Shown here piece by piece: positions 24,001-32,514 of a stretch of DNA of 64,000 nt. Source of the DNA: Isoetes taiwanensis (Eukaryota > Streptophyta > Lycopodiopsida > Isoetales > Isoetaceae); the NCBI GenBank assembly GCA_021234155.1, contig JAJEKV010000041.1:6629249-6693248 (forward strand), read 5' to 3'. Both the position numbers and the translations under genes were made by a program. Numbering within the stretch: position 1 is the stretch's first letter; the number at the start of each line of letters is the position of its first letter. The notes under the pieces are model-generated. The model did no database searches. It had not been told where the DNA came from and was given only the letters and a program-made list of their open reading frames with translations.

Positions 24001-25477
24001 CGCTGTCCCACACGATCAATGGTGAACAGAATAACTGACATTTGATTTTTATACAATCTACCTTCAAAACATAAGGAGAAAGGAAAAGTTGGATAATATC
24101 TGCAGTATGAGGACTTTCATCTTGATTGACTAACTAAAATCAACATCTAGATTTCAACATAGGGCTTTAGGGATTAACTATCATCACAGTCAGGAATAAG
24201 AAATAAGGTAGCCTCGCCCCCTTCAAAACAACATGCTGGGTTTCATTTCCGAAACAACATGCTGGGTTTCATTTCCGTCGGTTGTAGTGTATGGGCATTA
24301 TTAATTCTACCCTGCCAAGTGTGAGGGTATCCTGGTCTACCATTGGAACTCAGATTACACTCAAAATGCACAATTATGCTTAGTTACTGTGTAGTTCTTG
24401 GACTTGCATCTTTCCAGGGATGAGCCTGGATACATGTGGAGCAGAAGAAATGACAAGAATGGCAGAGAACAGCAAAAAGATGGCCTTAGTCTATCATAAA
24501 GTCTTGAACAGACTGGCCTCTTCCCTCTTCCTGCCAGTTGCATGGCAGCTGCATTCTAGTCATTTTTGCTGGCTTGTAGCATGACCTTACAGGCTGCAAT
24601 AAGATATCACAAATCTTGGTTGACATTATAGTTAGCTTTCAATGGCCGTATGCCTGTCAATGCTCCTCCACCTCCTCCTGTTACTGCCTGATCAGAATTT
24701 CCACTTCTCCTAATGGTTTTGTGCTTGCTGGATTGGAACACCTGCAGTTTTACAGGGTGCTTTTTGATGATACAGGTAATTCGTATTATGGCCGTGGCCC
24801 TTTTATGAACCTTCTTTTCAAGAAGGTAAGAACTATGGTAATGGGTCTTTTATCCCTTACCTCTATTGTAATTTCCTTTTATGATATAAAAATGTTCCTC
24901 CCTTCAAGGGCAAAAATTAAACCGTCCAGGAGTCAAATTTCCTCCTATATCAATAGACACCCGGAACTTCCAAAATTCATAGCAAACTCAGAAACCATAA
25001 AATGAGTCTGTTTATTCAGTCCAAAGAAGCAATGACAATGTAATTTTTTGTATGTATGTTTTTAGATAAACTCCATATATTTGCTTACAACAGAAATGGA
25101 CCATCCGAATGAATAAGCAAGTCAACCTACAAATTTTAAATAAATGTAGTAGTACCTGAACATCTCTGTTCCTATCTCCTGACTCTCCTGATATACAGTT
25201 GCAGCAGAGGTAAGTGTAAGATCCAAATAAGATTCTCTCCTGGAATAAGTGCGACTGCATTTTTGGCACTGGAAACCTGACTTTGAGATTACTATCCTAA
25301 ATAATCAATATGTACAACGTTGAAGAAAGTAAGTAAGGCTAGAATAGCAAAAGTTCACTCTAGTATGTGGTCTTACTGATTAAGGCCTTGGGGACCTTTC
25401 CGTATAAGTGGTTCGAAACAAATTGGGCATGCAAACAGCTCTTCTTTGCCCCTTATTATGACGCCTTTTTTGTTCAA
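8981..25477 (-). CDS. SAM-dependent methyltransferase, At1g78140/At2g41040-like (5 internal exons; both ends missing)
   Basis: Join of 25477-25377, 25296-25156, 23859-23778, 14328-14135 and 9092-8981. Every junction is GT-AG and phases agree (0, 2, 2, 0, 2, 0), giving 210 open codons. Order: a zinc-ribbon-like pair CPIC ... CQKC, a helical block SFAYERGWRQSFIRSGFPG, SAM-binding motif I VDVSCGSGLFTRRFA, the ALDFSENMLRQC block, and IRADVSRLPFAASTIDAVHA followed by GAALHCWPSPS. This matches the plant family annotated as putative chloroplast (plastoglobule) methyltransferases; the substrate is not known from sequence. The transit peptide exon upstream and the exons after WPSPS are not found. Introns are 80, 1296, 9449 and 5042 nt; the last two are filled with transposons. 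The exons carry no stop or frameshift, unlike everything around them, which argues for a functional gene. Confidence 0.88.
9290..9440 (-). mobile_element. LINE 3'-end fragment
   Basis: The minus strand at about 9345-9305 reads GGTCATAGACC ... GGGTCTCCCATAGAC, a diverged copy of the paired-hairpin 3' end seen in the other LINE copies here. No coding part is left. Confidence 0.5.
9480..9960 (+). mobile_element. LINE 3' fragment A: ORF2 C-terminus and 3' region
   Basis: The plus strand encodes a short C-terminal tail (about 9540-9730): ELSLERRNILKQK, then KQTEITNFF, then KRKYPDPKGVTLALSKKIK and a stop. The same tail order occurs in fragments B and D. KQTEITNFF fits a PCNA-binding PIP-box pattern. 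From 9795 the 3' region matches 11069-11245 closely. The hairpin tail is lost at the junction with fragment B. Confidence 0.75.
9975..10860 (-). mobile_element. LINE 3' fragment B: ORF2 C-terminal domain
   Basis: On the minus strand the frames show ORF2 C-terminal sequence, then a CCHC-like knuckle CQMCNLQEVELEEHFIFLCP at about 10330-10270, followed by VYYEIRGRYHCLLRDP, YELTKFGRNVLKQKE, KQTVLTSFF and NRKRKSEGS. It has stops and frame changes upstream (10377-10843). The fragment lies head-on against fragment A at about 9965, and its own 3' tail is missing. Confidence 0.72.
11067..11322 (+). mobile_element. LINE 3' fragment C with complete tail
   Basis: A 5'-truncated copy. 11069-11245 matches 9795-9960; then GGTCTCATAGACCC, a second GGTCT ... 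GTAGACGTTAAT unit and a (TTTC)n tail ending near 11322. Confidence 0.8.
11323..11689. other. Non-coding intron sequence
   Basis: No gene, RNA or repeat boundary recognised. Confidence 0.4.
11690..12695 (+). pseudogene. copia reverse transcriptase-RNase H fragment
   Basis: Broken frames contain RADTSLYYKMAE, a reverse transcriptase site YADDILLTGDA near 11790, and from 12230 an RNase H end: DTDMRRSTTG-like, WASRKQKTISLSTTEAELKA, SLVDNSGAIDFVKD and QLADNFTKPLA. It has several stops and a long internal deletion between the two halves, and no LTR is recognised next to it. Lies in the 5.0 kb methyltransferase intron. Confidence 0.8.
12900..13260 (+). pseudogene. copia gag fragment
   Basis: Frames give DQDLIISVLKGL, MTRRMSNGHL and VRNALVQEELE, the usual copia gag (UBN2) blocks, then a basic stretch and a poor zinc knuckle (MYCWHKGK). 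It lies downstream of the pol fragment at 11690-12695, so the two are not collinear pieces of one copy. Confidence 0.55.
13261..13931. other. Non-coding intron sequence
   Basis: Nothing recognised except AT-rich intron-like sequence. Confidence 0.4.
13932..14075 (-). repeat. Possible copia 5' LTR remnant with primer binding site
   Basis: The minus strand at 13943-13932 reads close to a tRNA-Met primer binding site (one or two changes from TGGTATCAGAGC). A TG at 13945 would open an LTR running toward the exon at 14135. The other LTR was not found. Confidence 0.3.
14135..14328 (-). CDS. Methyltransferase exon with SAM motif I
   Basis: Acceptor ATTGTGCAG, donor GTATGT. Encodes LKMALQFLKPSFGG, VDVSCGSGLFTRRFAKSG and VALDFSENMLRQC. 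It starts in phase 0 directly after the DEE that ends the previous exon, as in the Arabidopsis proteins, although 9.4 kb of transposon lies between. Confidence 0.9.
14394..15083 (-). mobile_element. LINE 3' fragment D
   Basis: The minus strand encodes LRLRLAVLVEPRW and a knuckle-like block ending SEEHFIFTCPVYYEIQGRFH, then VHRRNLLKEQ. In another frame it gives TLITLFLIE, KRKSEPLTGP and KGVTMKVSRRRTRTV, the tail shared with fragments A and B. It ends at 14470-14394 with the paired GGTCT..AGACC units and a (TTTC)n tail. Frameshifts are present. Confidence 0.78.
15084..15383. other. Non-coding intron sequence left of the YR retrotransposon
   Basis: Nothing recognised. Confidence 0.4.
15384..15551 (+). 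repeat. A1 terminal repeat of YR element
   Basis: Matches A2 at 20421-20609 except for a roughly 22 bp insertion in A2 and a few substitutions. It carries only the inner arm of the junction hairpin (CATTTACCTTC ... GAAGGTAAATG). Confidence 0.88.
15694..16338 (+). CDS. YR-element ORF1 (gag-like, coiled coil)
   Basis: Begins MAPRSDSGRLGKRPAVHG at the ATG at 15694. The middle (WAQEIMKLASDRADQLSSLK, then ESKMESKVAALQEEIERK) has heptad spacing for a coiled coil. A conserved-looking block follows: LKYPSNIKLWDSLNNIEDAF and DPIAKAKIDKGMSVV. DIRS ORF1 proteins share this layout of a coiled coil and a globular block and act as a nucleocapsid. The last 25 residues are hydrophobic and atypical, so the true end may be near 16262, where GTCCGGG could be a donor or a frameshift. 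No zinc knuckle is visible. Confidence 0.6.
   Translation: MAPRSDSGRLGKRPAVHGFASSSAAVNGASGEPPSDLQAPAWAQEIMKLASDRADQLSSLKARIVSQLQSQPKTEDLTALESKMESKVAALQEEIERKSKKSRTPMLKYPSNIKLWDSLNNIEDAFSDLESHLHLSKTLDPIAKAKIDKGMSVVSEQKNLIWIRDREGPAVAECYEFGDLNPGDGDKKLREVRVACLSACFAVLDLCLVRLDVI
16339..17395 (+). other. Non-coding interval between YR ORF1 and pol
   Basis: About 1 kb without a usable frame, T-rich on the plus strand. It ends with an acceptor-like TTTTTCAG at about 17427, so it could be an intron, or decayed coding sequence. Confidence 0.4.
17396..19208 (+). pseudogene. YR-element reverse transcriptase and RNase H
   Basis: Reverse transcriptase blocks: PFVCSPLSVVPKANNKF, LILDLRFVNSF, FTIDLHSGYHHVDIH, FTSLPFGLSTACFVFTKLMR, and the catalytic YIDD at 18074-18085. 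RNase H follows with SRELQALLTFL, AFGDSLNAFYIL and LKPAWIPRSLNQWADYLSK (E, D and D of the site). A frame change between about 18360 and 18460 hides the GASGSGWGVWLHG block in another frame. After 18988 the reading moves to a second frame (KTLEFTLACGANMTLVIFHW) up to 19208. Apart from these two breaks the domains look complete. Confidence 0.88.
19240..20311 (+). pseudogene. YR-element tyrosine recombinase
   Basis: Starts in a different frame from pol with LKDRFQHDLLGCRAASTLKR and WHEFKAWCGARNL, the SAM-like N-terminal domain, then shifts frame near 19455 and 19735. The catalytic part holds a first Arg region (AFVGFLRSAKLLNI), HSARRGG from about 20114 (His-x-x-Arg), HGRWRSESAKDAY from about 20182 and the nucleophilic Tyr at 20218-20220. 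All five expected positions are present although the frame is broken. Confidence 0.85.
20353..20421 (+). repeat. B1 repeat of YR element
   Basis: 69 bp, matches B2 at 21340-21408 with one or two changes. Its last base joins directly to A2. Confidence 0.85.
20412..20474. repeat. 63 bp hairpin at the B1/A2 junction
   Basis: The left arm AGCTCTAGAAGT and TCATTTACCTTC (one extra C between them) pairs with GAAGGTAAATGA and ACTTCTAGAGCT around a 14-base loop. The full palindrome exists only here; A1 and B2 each hold part of it. Confidence 0.85.
20421..20609 (+). repeat. A2 repeat of YR element
   Basis: Internal copy of A1; see the element entry. Confidence 0.88.
20715..20945 (+). repeat. Tandem CCTTGGTGG repeat in YR element
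   Basis: Seven copies of (A/G)(A/G)CCTTGGTGGYT spaced about 25-60 bases. The last four form two higher-order units of about 55 bp containing TTGTTTTGTGGCTTTGGAG. It lies between A2 and B2 with no ORF. Confidence 0.8.
21283..21408 (+). repeat. B2 repeat with partial tandem duplication
   Basis: Complete B2 at 21340-21408, preceded at 21283-21339 by a partial copy (TATGGAGATGCTCACTAGGG occurs twice). It marks the right end of the YR element. Confidence 0.8.
21580..21800 (-). mobile_element. LINE 3' fragment E
   Basis: The minus strand ends in the GGTCTCATAGACC-type units and (TTTC)n at about 21580-21640. About 150 bp of 3' region lies upstream, with no coding part. Confidence 0.65.
21801..22329. 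other. Non-coding intron sequence
   Basis: Nothing recognised. Confidence 0.4.
22330..22477 (+). mobile_element. LINE 3' fragment F
   Basis: At 22409-22477 the plus strand has TGGTCTCATAGACCC, AAGTGGTCTCTCGTAGACGG and a (TTTC)n tail, the same end as fragments C-E. Its orientation is opposite to fragment E 700 bp away. Confidence 0.65.
22478..22862. other. Non-coding intron sequence
   Basis: AT-rich, with a short TTTC-rich start belonging to LINE fragment F. Nothing else recognised. Confidence 0.35.
22863..23460 (+). pseudogene. copia relic: integrase end joined to RNase H end
   Basis: 22863-23084 encodes SSQFWAEAILTVAYIINRAP, YEVLYGHKPNVSNLRVFGCL and AYAIKPRKIF, the C-terminal integrase region. 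From about 23100 the frames give STTEVELKGLVMAIQETIWL, then IQEQVQTGLIQLPY and TTRQAADGFTKFLSGSSF, the end of RNase H. The whole reverse transcriptase is deleted between them. Confidence 0.8.
23778..23859 (-). CDS. Methyltransferase exon, GWRQ helix block
   Basis: Acceptor TAATGCAG, donor GTACGT. Encodes NPLVSFAYERGWRQSF and IRSGFPGPDEE, a strongly conserved block of the plant family. Confidence 0.87.
23860..25155 (-). other. Methyltransferase intron (1296 nt)
   Basis: Contains a 26 bp tandem duplication at about 24226-24277 (AACAACATGCTGGGTTTCAT repeated). A plus-strand open frame at 24616-25005 has no family resemblance and I treat it as chance. Confidence 0.6.
25156..25296 (-). CDS. Methyltransferase exon with CQKC half of zinc ribbon
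   Basis: Acceptor ATTATTTAG, donor GTACTA. Encodes ISKSGFQCQKCSRTYSRRES, then YLDLTLTS and EIGTEMF. The 80 nt intron before it is the only short one seen. Confidence 0.85.
25377..25477 (-). CDS. Methyltransferase exon with CPIC half of zinc ribbon
   Basis: Acceptor TTTATGTAG, donor GTAAGA at 25376-25371. Encodes GKEELFACPICFEPLIRKG and PQGLN, then two bases of the next codon. The unspliced frame would stop at once (CAG TAA), which supports the donor. The 5' border is less certain than the 3' border. Confidence 0.8.
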
Positions 25478-27359
25478 CTACATAAAAATCGAGAAAGCAT
25501 GGAAACGTGAAAAACAACTATTACATATGAACCTAAACGACGAAAGAATCAATTTTTCTTTTGACTCAAAGTGAAGTCATACAGGTTGCTGCTCCAACAG
25601 CTCCGATCTAGCTGATGATGCATTTGCAAGCCGATTACTCTGGCATGGCCAAGTTGAATGCCCCAAACATAATGAGAATGCTGACATTGAGAGGGGCGAG
25701 GCTAAATTTGAGTCTTCGGTCACTGGCCAGGAAAGCGGTCTTTATATTTCTCGCACTCCATCCATTTTGTACGGTTCCTATTTAATGTCTCTATGATGAG
25801 TTCATTATTTAAGCTCACACTATCTCCGCCCGAAGTTTTTTAGGTGCAGAATTCAAAAAACTCCGCAGCCTTCACCACATAATTTTCTGCCTATATAAAA
25901 TACGTATTCATAAGATAAGATACAAATATATCGGATTTTATCTTTCTTTAATGATTACTAGACTAAAAAAAAAAATGGAATTAGGGCGAGATTCCACTTG
26001 CAAGACGAAAGTTTGACAGTTTTGACGAACTGCCTTCAATTGAACGGAACAAAGCTTTTGCCAAGGTATTCCACTATGGTGGAGGCAATTAAACCACAAC
26101 AGAATCTGAAGCATTGATCCGATGCGTGGCAACATCTTAGAGCTTGCCAGTTCCTTCCGCTGTAAAAGACGGAGGGCATCCCCTGCCAGTTAGCGCAACA
26201 CGTTTTGCTTCCACGTCTGCTTCCATACCTCTTCCGAAGCAAAATCCTAGGCTTAACTTCCACTGATAGTGGAATCGCAGAAACTTAAGTAATTTCTAAA
26301 TCGTGCCTCTTGATTGGTTGTCCTTAACTTCCAGGAACCAAAATGGCGACCAAAATGGCGATAGTGGAATCTGGCCCTTAGTGAGTTTTTAGCGTACTCT
26401 TTCCGGCGACTTTCCGGCTAAACATGGCATAGCCTAGCAAACGGTGAGATTAGGACACTGTCGCGCACAAAGTAAAATTAGATGCCCTTGGCACTGAGCT
26501 CTGAACCGCTTGACTCCGAAATGCTTGGCTGTGTTATATGCTGCCTTTTTAAACCTCGGAAACACGTTTGCAAAAAACCTCTGAAACACATTTCAAGAAT
26601 TGTTGAGGCAAGGAGGAGTTAGCTGTGTTAACCACGTTTGCAAAATTCTTGAGGCAAGCAGAGTTACCTGTTGGGTTTATCCAAGCTTATCTTCACCAGA
26701 AGGTAGGATTTATACCTTGCCTATTGTGATGAAAACACAGTTTAATCTATTCATGAGCAATTCGTGCTATTTATGAGAATAAATGGGTGTTTGCAATTTC
26801 CTGGCGCAGACATTAGCTGGTGCCGTCAATTGATTGAAGACAACAACTAATTTCGTGAAGCAAAAAAGAAAACAACCAGGTATGTTCTTATTTACGCCTG
26901 GCTTAATGAAGCTCGTGCAGTAATAGTTTGGCAAGCAGGCTTTGCAAATTATAAGAAATTGGTGTTGCTAAGTGCAGCTTCGAGATTTTAAACTTGGCAG
27001 ATCTACTTTTGCCTTTGTATTTTCTTGGTTTTATATAGAATAGAATAGAATAGAATAGATTTTTTAGCGTCCACGGAGACCTGAGTATTTGATATAGATT
27101 AAGATAAGCCATCCATGGCAACCGAGCTTAGAAAACTACTAGGTATATACTTCCAGTCGTCTGTGATTGGGAACGTTCCGATCACATGAAAATTCCACAT
27201 GATACGGAGGCCCATTTACTTAGTACTTTTCTGTGAACTATGTGCAACGAGTTTTAATTGTTGGCGGGACAGGGCATGGAAAAGGCATCTTTCTGACTTA
27301 CATAGGCGAAATCCAGTGCTTAAACCCCTGTACTTAATCTTTTCCTGAAATGGGTTTCA
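25478..27359 (-). other. 5' side of the methyltransferase gene; exon 1 and promoter not resolved
   Basis: The transit-peptide exon is expected here. Open minus-strand stretches at 26263-25938 contain Met codons near 26187 and 26126, but none gives a clear plastid leader with a matching donor. CCAAT-like ATTGG at about 26312 could belong to a promoter. A (TAGAA)n microsatellite lies at 27036-27058. Confidence 0.35.
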
Positions 27360-29950
27360 TCAAATCTGTAATCCCTCTTGATCTTCATATTCAACCAAAG
27401 CATTGGGAAGATAAGGGCTTGAATTATTAACTAGATTGACCACTTTCACACTAATATCATAAGTCTGAACCTTGCAAGCCCATCTACGTAGTTTAGCTTT
27501 TGGCTGATTTTTGGCAAAAAGAAGAGACATGGGATTTTGCTTCATGAAGACTTGAGTGTGGCTATTTTGCAAGAGATGTCCTTGCCTATCTATCATGAAC
27601 ATAAGGGTTGTTGCACTCTTCTCCAGCCTAGGGTACCTAAGCTCAGTTTCAGACCACATTTTACTTGCAAAAGCACCAATTCAATCATCTTGTAGCAATG
27701 CCAAACCTATGGCTTTCTTTATGACACTAATGTAGGCTTGGAAAGGCTTCTCAAAGTCTGGAGGTTTCAGCAAGGTAGATTGGCATATGGCATCTATGAT
27801 TTTATCAAATGATTCTTGATAAGTTTCATTCCAATCCACTAACATGTCTTTGCTCTCATTTTTTGTAAACTTCCCCACCTTTGTGAGGTTGGAAATAGGG
27901 CTGATAGCATGTGTGAATTGAGGAACATACATTGTTAGAAAACTGGTCATAAATAGGAAGCTCTTAACTTGCTTGAGTGTTCTTGGAGGAGCAAGTTTCT
28001 TCAAAACTTCTATCTTGTTTGCAGCAACTTGGATGCCTTTGGTGGAGACCTCGTGTCCTAACAAATCATCTTTTGAGCACAAGAAAACACACTTCCTTGG
28101 ATTTAGGCTCACACCGCCCTTTCTACACATAGCGCACAACTTAGTGAGATAAGCAAAATGATCCTTGCTAGAAGCTCAAACACAAGTCATCTATGAAAAC
28201 TCTAAATGATGAGGGAGGCATATCCTTGAAAATGGTGTCCATTGCTCTTTGGAATGTTGCTGATGCATTCATTAAGACCAAAGAGCATCCTTCGGGCTGA
28301 TCCTCCTCTTTAATGTTGATCTGGTTCTCTCTTGGCACATGGCATAACTTCCATGACTCGAAACTTGCTAATTCTTCCAATGCCTTATCTCTTAGCAAGA
28401 TCATATCCTCATTTTTGGCCTGATATTCTCCCAAGATCTGTCTACAAACCAATTGTGAGTCACCAAAAATAACAATGCTAGTTATGCCTAGATGCTTGGC
28501 TTCTTGCAGACCTGCTATGAGAGCTTTATATTCAGCCATGTTAGAGGTAATATTAGAGAGAATCCTGCCTACTTTAGCCAATAATCTATTGGAATGATCT
28601 TGGAGAATAGCAGCAGAAGAAGCAACACTTAACCTTTTAGATACTCCTCCATCAAACCATAAAAAAGCAAAATTTTTTTCACCTTGAGACATGCTCATCT
28701 CCATGGGCAATTTTGGCTCTGATATTTCAGCAGGGGCAGTAAGCTCATACTCACCACAAGGACTTGATATCAGAAGATCCTCTTCAATGAAGCTTAAGAC
28801 TTCAAATTCTCCAATCTTGTTGTAGAGGGTCACCTTTTTTCTTCCATTTAGATATGGTACATTCTCCCATTGTCCATATAGGCCTTGCATCTACTATAGA
28901 CAACCATTTTCTTCCCAAAAGCAAGTCATAAATATCAGATTTTTTATCAATACCTTCAAATGCGACCACCACAAAGTTAGTAGCCACAACAATGCCTTCT
29001 ACATCAATTGGCACATTACTCACAATGTCTATCGGGTTTATTTTAGTGTTAGAAAAGGATTTTAGCACCATATGAGCCTTCTTATCAATTTCTAAACCAC
29101 ACAATCTCATAATTTGATGAGGCATCACATTAAGTGGTGATCCTCCATCAAGCAGCACTTTGGTTAGGACCTTCTTACCCATCCTTGCTACACATGTAAA
29201 AGCAACTGGATCATAATCTTTTCGGGTCAAGACATGCTCCTCAATATGCTTTGTGAGAGCCACTTCATCCTCTTTGGTTAGATTCAACACTTTCTTTCTA
29301 TAAGATGGAGCAATCTTGAGCAAAGTTAGCAAATCCACATTAATCTTGGAATTCCTCAATAAGGACTCAAAATCCTCACTTTCCTTATCTTTTTTTATGT
29401 ATTTTTTACAAGAACGAGGTGGCACAACCTGATTTGGCTCATTTTCCTTGAGTTTGGGTGCATTAGTCTCCTAATTGTCTTGAATTGGCTCTTTATCCTT
29501 TGACTTGATCATCCCTCTGGTATGGACAACCATGAACTCTTCCTGGTCTTCTATTTCTTGCACAAATCTCAGTGAGGCACTCAGTTCATTAGTTTTGGCC
29601 TTCTCTTGCCTTGTAAACTACTCTTTCACACTACACCTATCTTCACAATGGCCTACTGCTTTGCAAAAAGCACAAACAGGGCATTCTTTACCAAAATGCC
29701 CTCTCTTACCACACTTGATACATGGCCTGTACCAACAATAGTCTGAAGAATGTGTATTCCTTGAGCAATGAGCACATGGGGGATAGATTCTCTTCTTGGG
29801 CCTTGAACTCTTCATTTCTTGGAGCTGCTTTGTGACCTCAACTAAGGCTTTAGATACTTTGGATATCTCAGCCCTGACATTAGCCACTAGACTATCTGGA
29901 TCCTCCATCTTTGGCTTCTTCTTGTCTTTATGAATAACATAGATTGGCAC
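27360..29950 (-). pseudogene. Ty3/gypsy relic with archaeal-type RNase H between protease and reverse transcriptase
   Basis: Minus-strand order: gag tail with two or three knuckles (CAHCSRNTHSSDYC, CIKCGKRGHFGKECPVC; 29950-29618); protease (VLLDGGSPLNVM, DIYDLLLGRKWL; 29425-28880), with Gly in place of the usual Ser of DSG; an RNase H of the archaeal type (FAFLWFDGGVSKR, NMAEYKALIAGLQEA, FGDSQLVCRQILGEYQAK, HVPRENQ; about 28700-28330); reverse transcriptase from ASATFQRAMDTIF and VFIDDLC (28260-28175) through GGVSLNPRKCVF and LLGHEVSTKGIQV; then the gypsy RNase H (27780-27360: FQAYISVIKKAIGLALLQDD, RRWACKVQTYDI). The first half of the reverse transcriptase and the integrase are missing. Frameshifts occur near 28880, 28300 and 28165. 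Confidence 0.82.
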
Positions 29951-30339
29951 TGGTCCAAATGAGGTGAGTATATATCATCAGGAAGATAGGAAATCATATC
30001 AGCAATTTCAGTGGCCTTAGTAAAGGCTTTATGTATGGTATCAAATCCCTCTTGCTTTTATATCTTGAGCATTTTCCTATGTATCCTTGGTCTGCTGCTC
30101 AAAAACTTTAATAAATGAAGCAACAAGATGCAAAGTATGGTTAGGTATTTCTTTTACTTGGCACTCCCCCTCCCTCCCCCCCTTTTTTTTTTTTTTTATA
30201 TATAGCAAAATAACAAGGGGTTCGAAGGGGATTTGATATGGATGTAAAAATAACAATTCCTGAAACCATAGACCATATATCCCTAAACAATTGAATGGGT
30301 TCTTATGAAAAAAAACATAGATTCAAGATAGAAACTAAT
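29951..30339. other. Non-coding; C/T homopolymer run
   Basis: A pyrimidine run (CCCTCCCCCC then about 16 T) at 30165-30199. Nothing else recognised. Confidence 0.4.
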
Positions 30340-30420
30340 CACATTAGCTCATTGGGTACATTGGTTAAAGTAGTCTTATTAGGACATTGAGTTATTTTGG
30401 TAGAGGTTCAAGCCCCCGTA
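30340..30420 (+). repeat. Possible tRNA-derived SINE head
   Basis: An A-box-like TTAGCTCATTGGG (30344-30356) and a B-box-like GGTTCAAGCCC (30405-30415) stand about 50 bases apart, as in tRNA-derived SINEs. The cloverleaf does not close, so it is not a working tRNA. The SINE body and tail are not resolved. Confidence 0.35.
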
Positions 30421-31954
30421 TTTCATATTCTAAAATCTAAAGCAAAACCGTATAGAGGTTCGATATTCCTTCAAAACCTTAGGCAAAATCGTATTTCATA
30501 TTTCAAAATCATAGGCGCCTCCAATCATAAATGACTATAAGCGAAACGAGAGGTGCTCAGAGGCTCCAACATACGATCTGGGTCACAGGATCGACGAATC
30601 CGACAACTGTGGTAGTCCAAGGTGCACCTCGTTTAGAATATGTAGCAAAAATATAATATGATTAGAATATGCTTGTGCTTTAATTGATAAGCTAAAATAC
30701 GAAGTATCGGGTTTGGATGTCGTTACACCTTGTATGAGTGGTCTTAGAAGATACCAACAAGACCATGAGATTTATAGATACACTTGGGCATTGTTCACAC
30801 CTGTAGTGCAATCCATATACCTAAAATGGAACGGCTTTAATTAATGTGCATATTGACAATGGTATAATATAGACTATTATCTAATATTCTTGTATGGTAA
30901 AAACATTGGCTGTAATATGTTTCTCATACAAACTACCATGTTCAATAAAGGACACAGGTAAATGATTTTCGAATTAACTCCAGGAACTATAGCAAATGGA
31001 TTTTAGGGTACCAAGCTTTGGAGATGTAGAGACATACCACACGAACCATGGTTGGGCTGCGGCTAGGTGGCTATGAATAGAAGCACTGGCGGGAAATGAA
31101 TTGATATGAGATATCAAATCTAGATACATAGTCTGCCGTTTAAGGTTTGAGCATCTGACACTGATACTAGTATATTCACAAGAGTTAGGGTTGGTCATAA
31201 TGCTTAGACTTAGCCTAGAACAGAAATTTTGAGCAGAAGATAAGATATGGTAGATTGGGCACACCATTTGATAAGTTATAGACCTGTATTCCTGACTTAA
31301 AGAGTACATGAGTATGGGTGGGAATAAATGTCACGAATATGAAGCTTTCAAAAGCAATGCATCTGAGGTGCAAGATGAATTTGATTCAGATGGTTACCCT
31401 GTTAGTTCAGATGGGGAAGACATTTTAGAAGAGCTGTAGAATTCCAAGCTTGCCTTGGAAGCTATAAGCCTAAGAACACAGGCATGGAGGCTGATAGAAA
31501 TGCCGGATTAAAGCACCCTTGGTTTAACAAGCAGGGATCGGGAGCTCATAGGCAGAATTATACGAATAGACAAAATGGTGAAGGGCTCAGACAAGCTGGC
31601 TCCAGCTTCAGGAACAATGTCCCTGATACACAATAAGAAGACCTTGAGTATGATATCGAGGATGTTCAGGTTTGGTTTATTTGAAGAATGACGTATCTAA
31701 ATTCTAGTCTTTTTTATACTAAACAGGCATGCTTGGTACAGTAGCCTGGTGTGGTTATTTAACATGGCCTTGTGCATTAGGATATAAATTATCATCTGGA
31801 TTTATAGCAGTGGTATTCAATGGTCTCATGTAGATGATCATATTGTTCCAAAGATTTAAGGCATGCTTATATTTAAATATAAGGCATGAACTAACTGTAG
31901 TACAAGTCTGATAAGCATGCGTGCTTCTTCATTTGTCTATATATTTAGCTAAGA
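30421..31954. other. Mostly non-coding; one acidic coding-like stretch
   Basis: At about 31340-31437 the plus strand reads EYEAFKSNASEVQDEF and DSDGYPVSSDGEDILEEL then a stop; in the next frame 31480-31610 gives GLKHPWFNKQGSGAHRQN. They look like protein remnants but match no family I know. The rest shows nothing. Confidence 0.3.
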
Positions 31955-32456
31955 AACAAGGTTTAAAATGAAACGCACTTATTTAAGAAGTGCGTTTGAA
32001 AGATTCCCTCAAAAAAATTGGAATTTTTTAAAAAGAGCAAAAAATAGAGGCATTCAAGTTTTGTGGATATGATTTTTGCAAAGCCGTCATGAAAACGACA
32101 CTTTTGAAGAGAAATACTCTAAAAGCATAGGACCAAAAAAAAAAAGGAAGCCATTTAGGGGGGTCAAGCAGAATTTCACGGGAGCCATAGAATTTCCATT
32201 GCCAAAATACATGCAATTGAAGTAGGTTGTGTTGCAAAGCGTGCATGAATACTCTCTCAGAAAGCGTAACACATCGTTTAGCGTAAATAAATTCTTTAAA
32301 CTTTTAACAGAGAAGAAAGCATTCAAGTAAGTATTCATATTAAATAGTGTTACCAAAAGTTGTTACATAGCACTATCTCAGATAAGGTCTTTAAATAACG
32401 GGGCATGCCACGGCCAATTTGCGTGAGAATGTTTCAAGTAAGAAATAGTCAGTCTA

Positions 32457-32514
32457 CGGTATAAATTTATACCGACAAAGTTGAAATGAAAACCCATCGG
32501 TATAAATTTATACC
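32457..32514. repeat. Left palindrome cluster, CGGTATAAATTTATACCG x2
   Basis: Copies at 32457-32474 and 32498-32514, about 500 bp from the left end of the element. Confidence 0.85.

Noticed and set aside
24616-25005. 129-codon plus-strand open frame
   Set aside because: Lies within the methyltransferase intron on the opposite strand, has no recognisable motif and no splice or promoter context.
26036-26263. Minus-strand open frame as methyltransferase exon 1
   Set aside because: The apparent start is GTG, internal Mets give no clear transit peptide, and no donor in the right phase was found.
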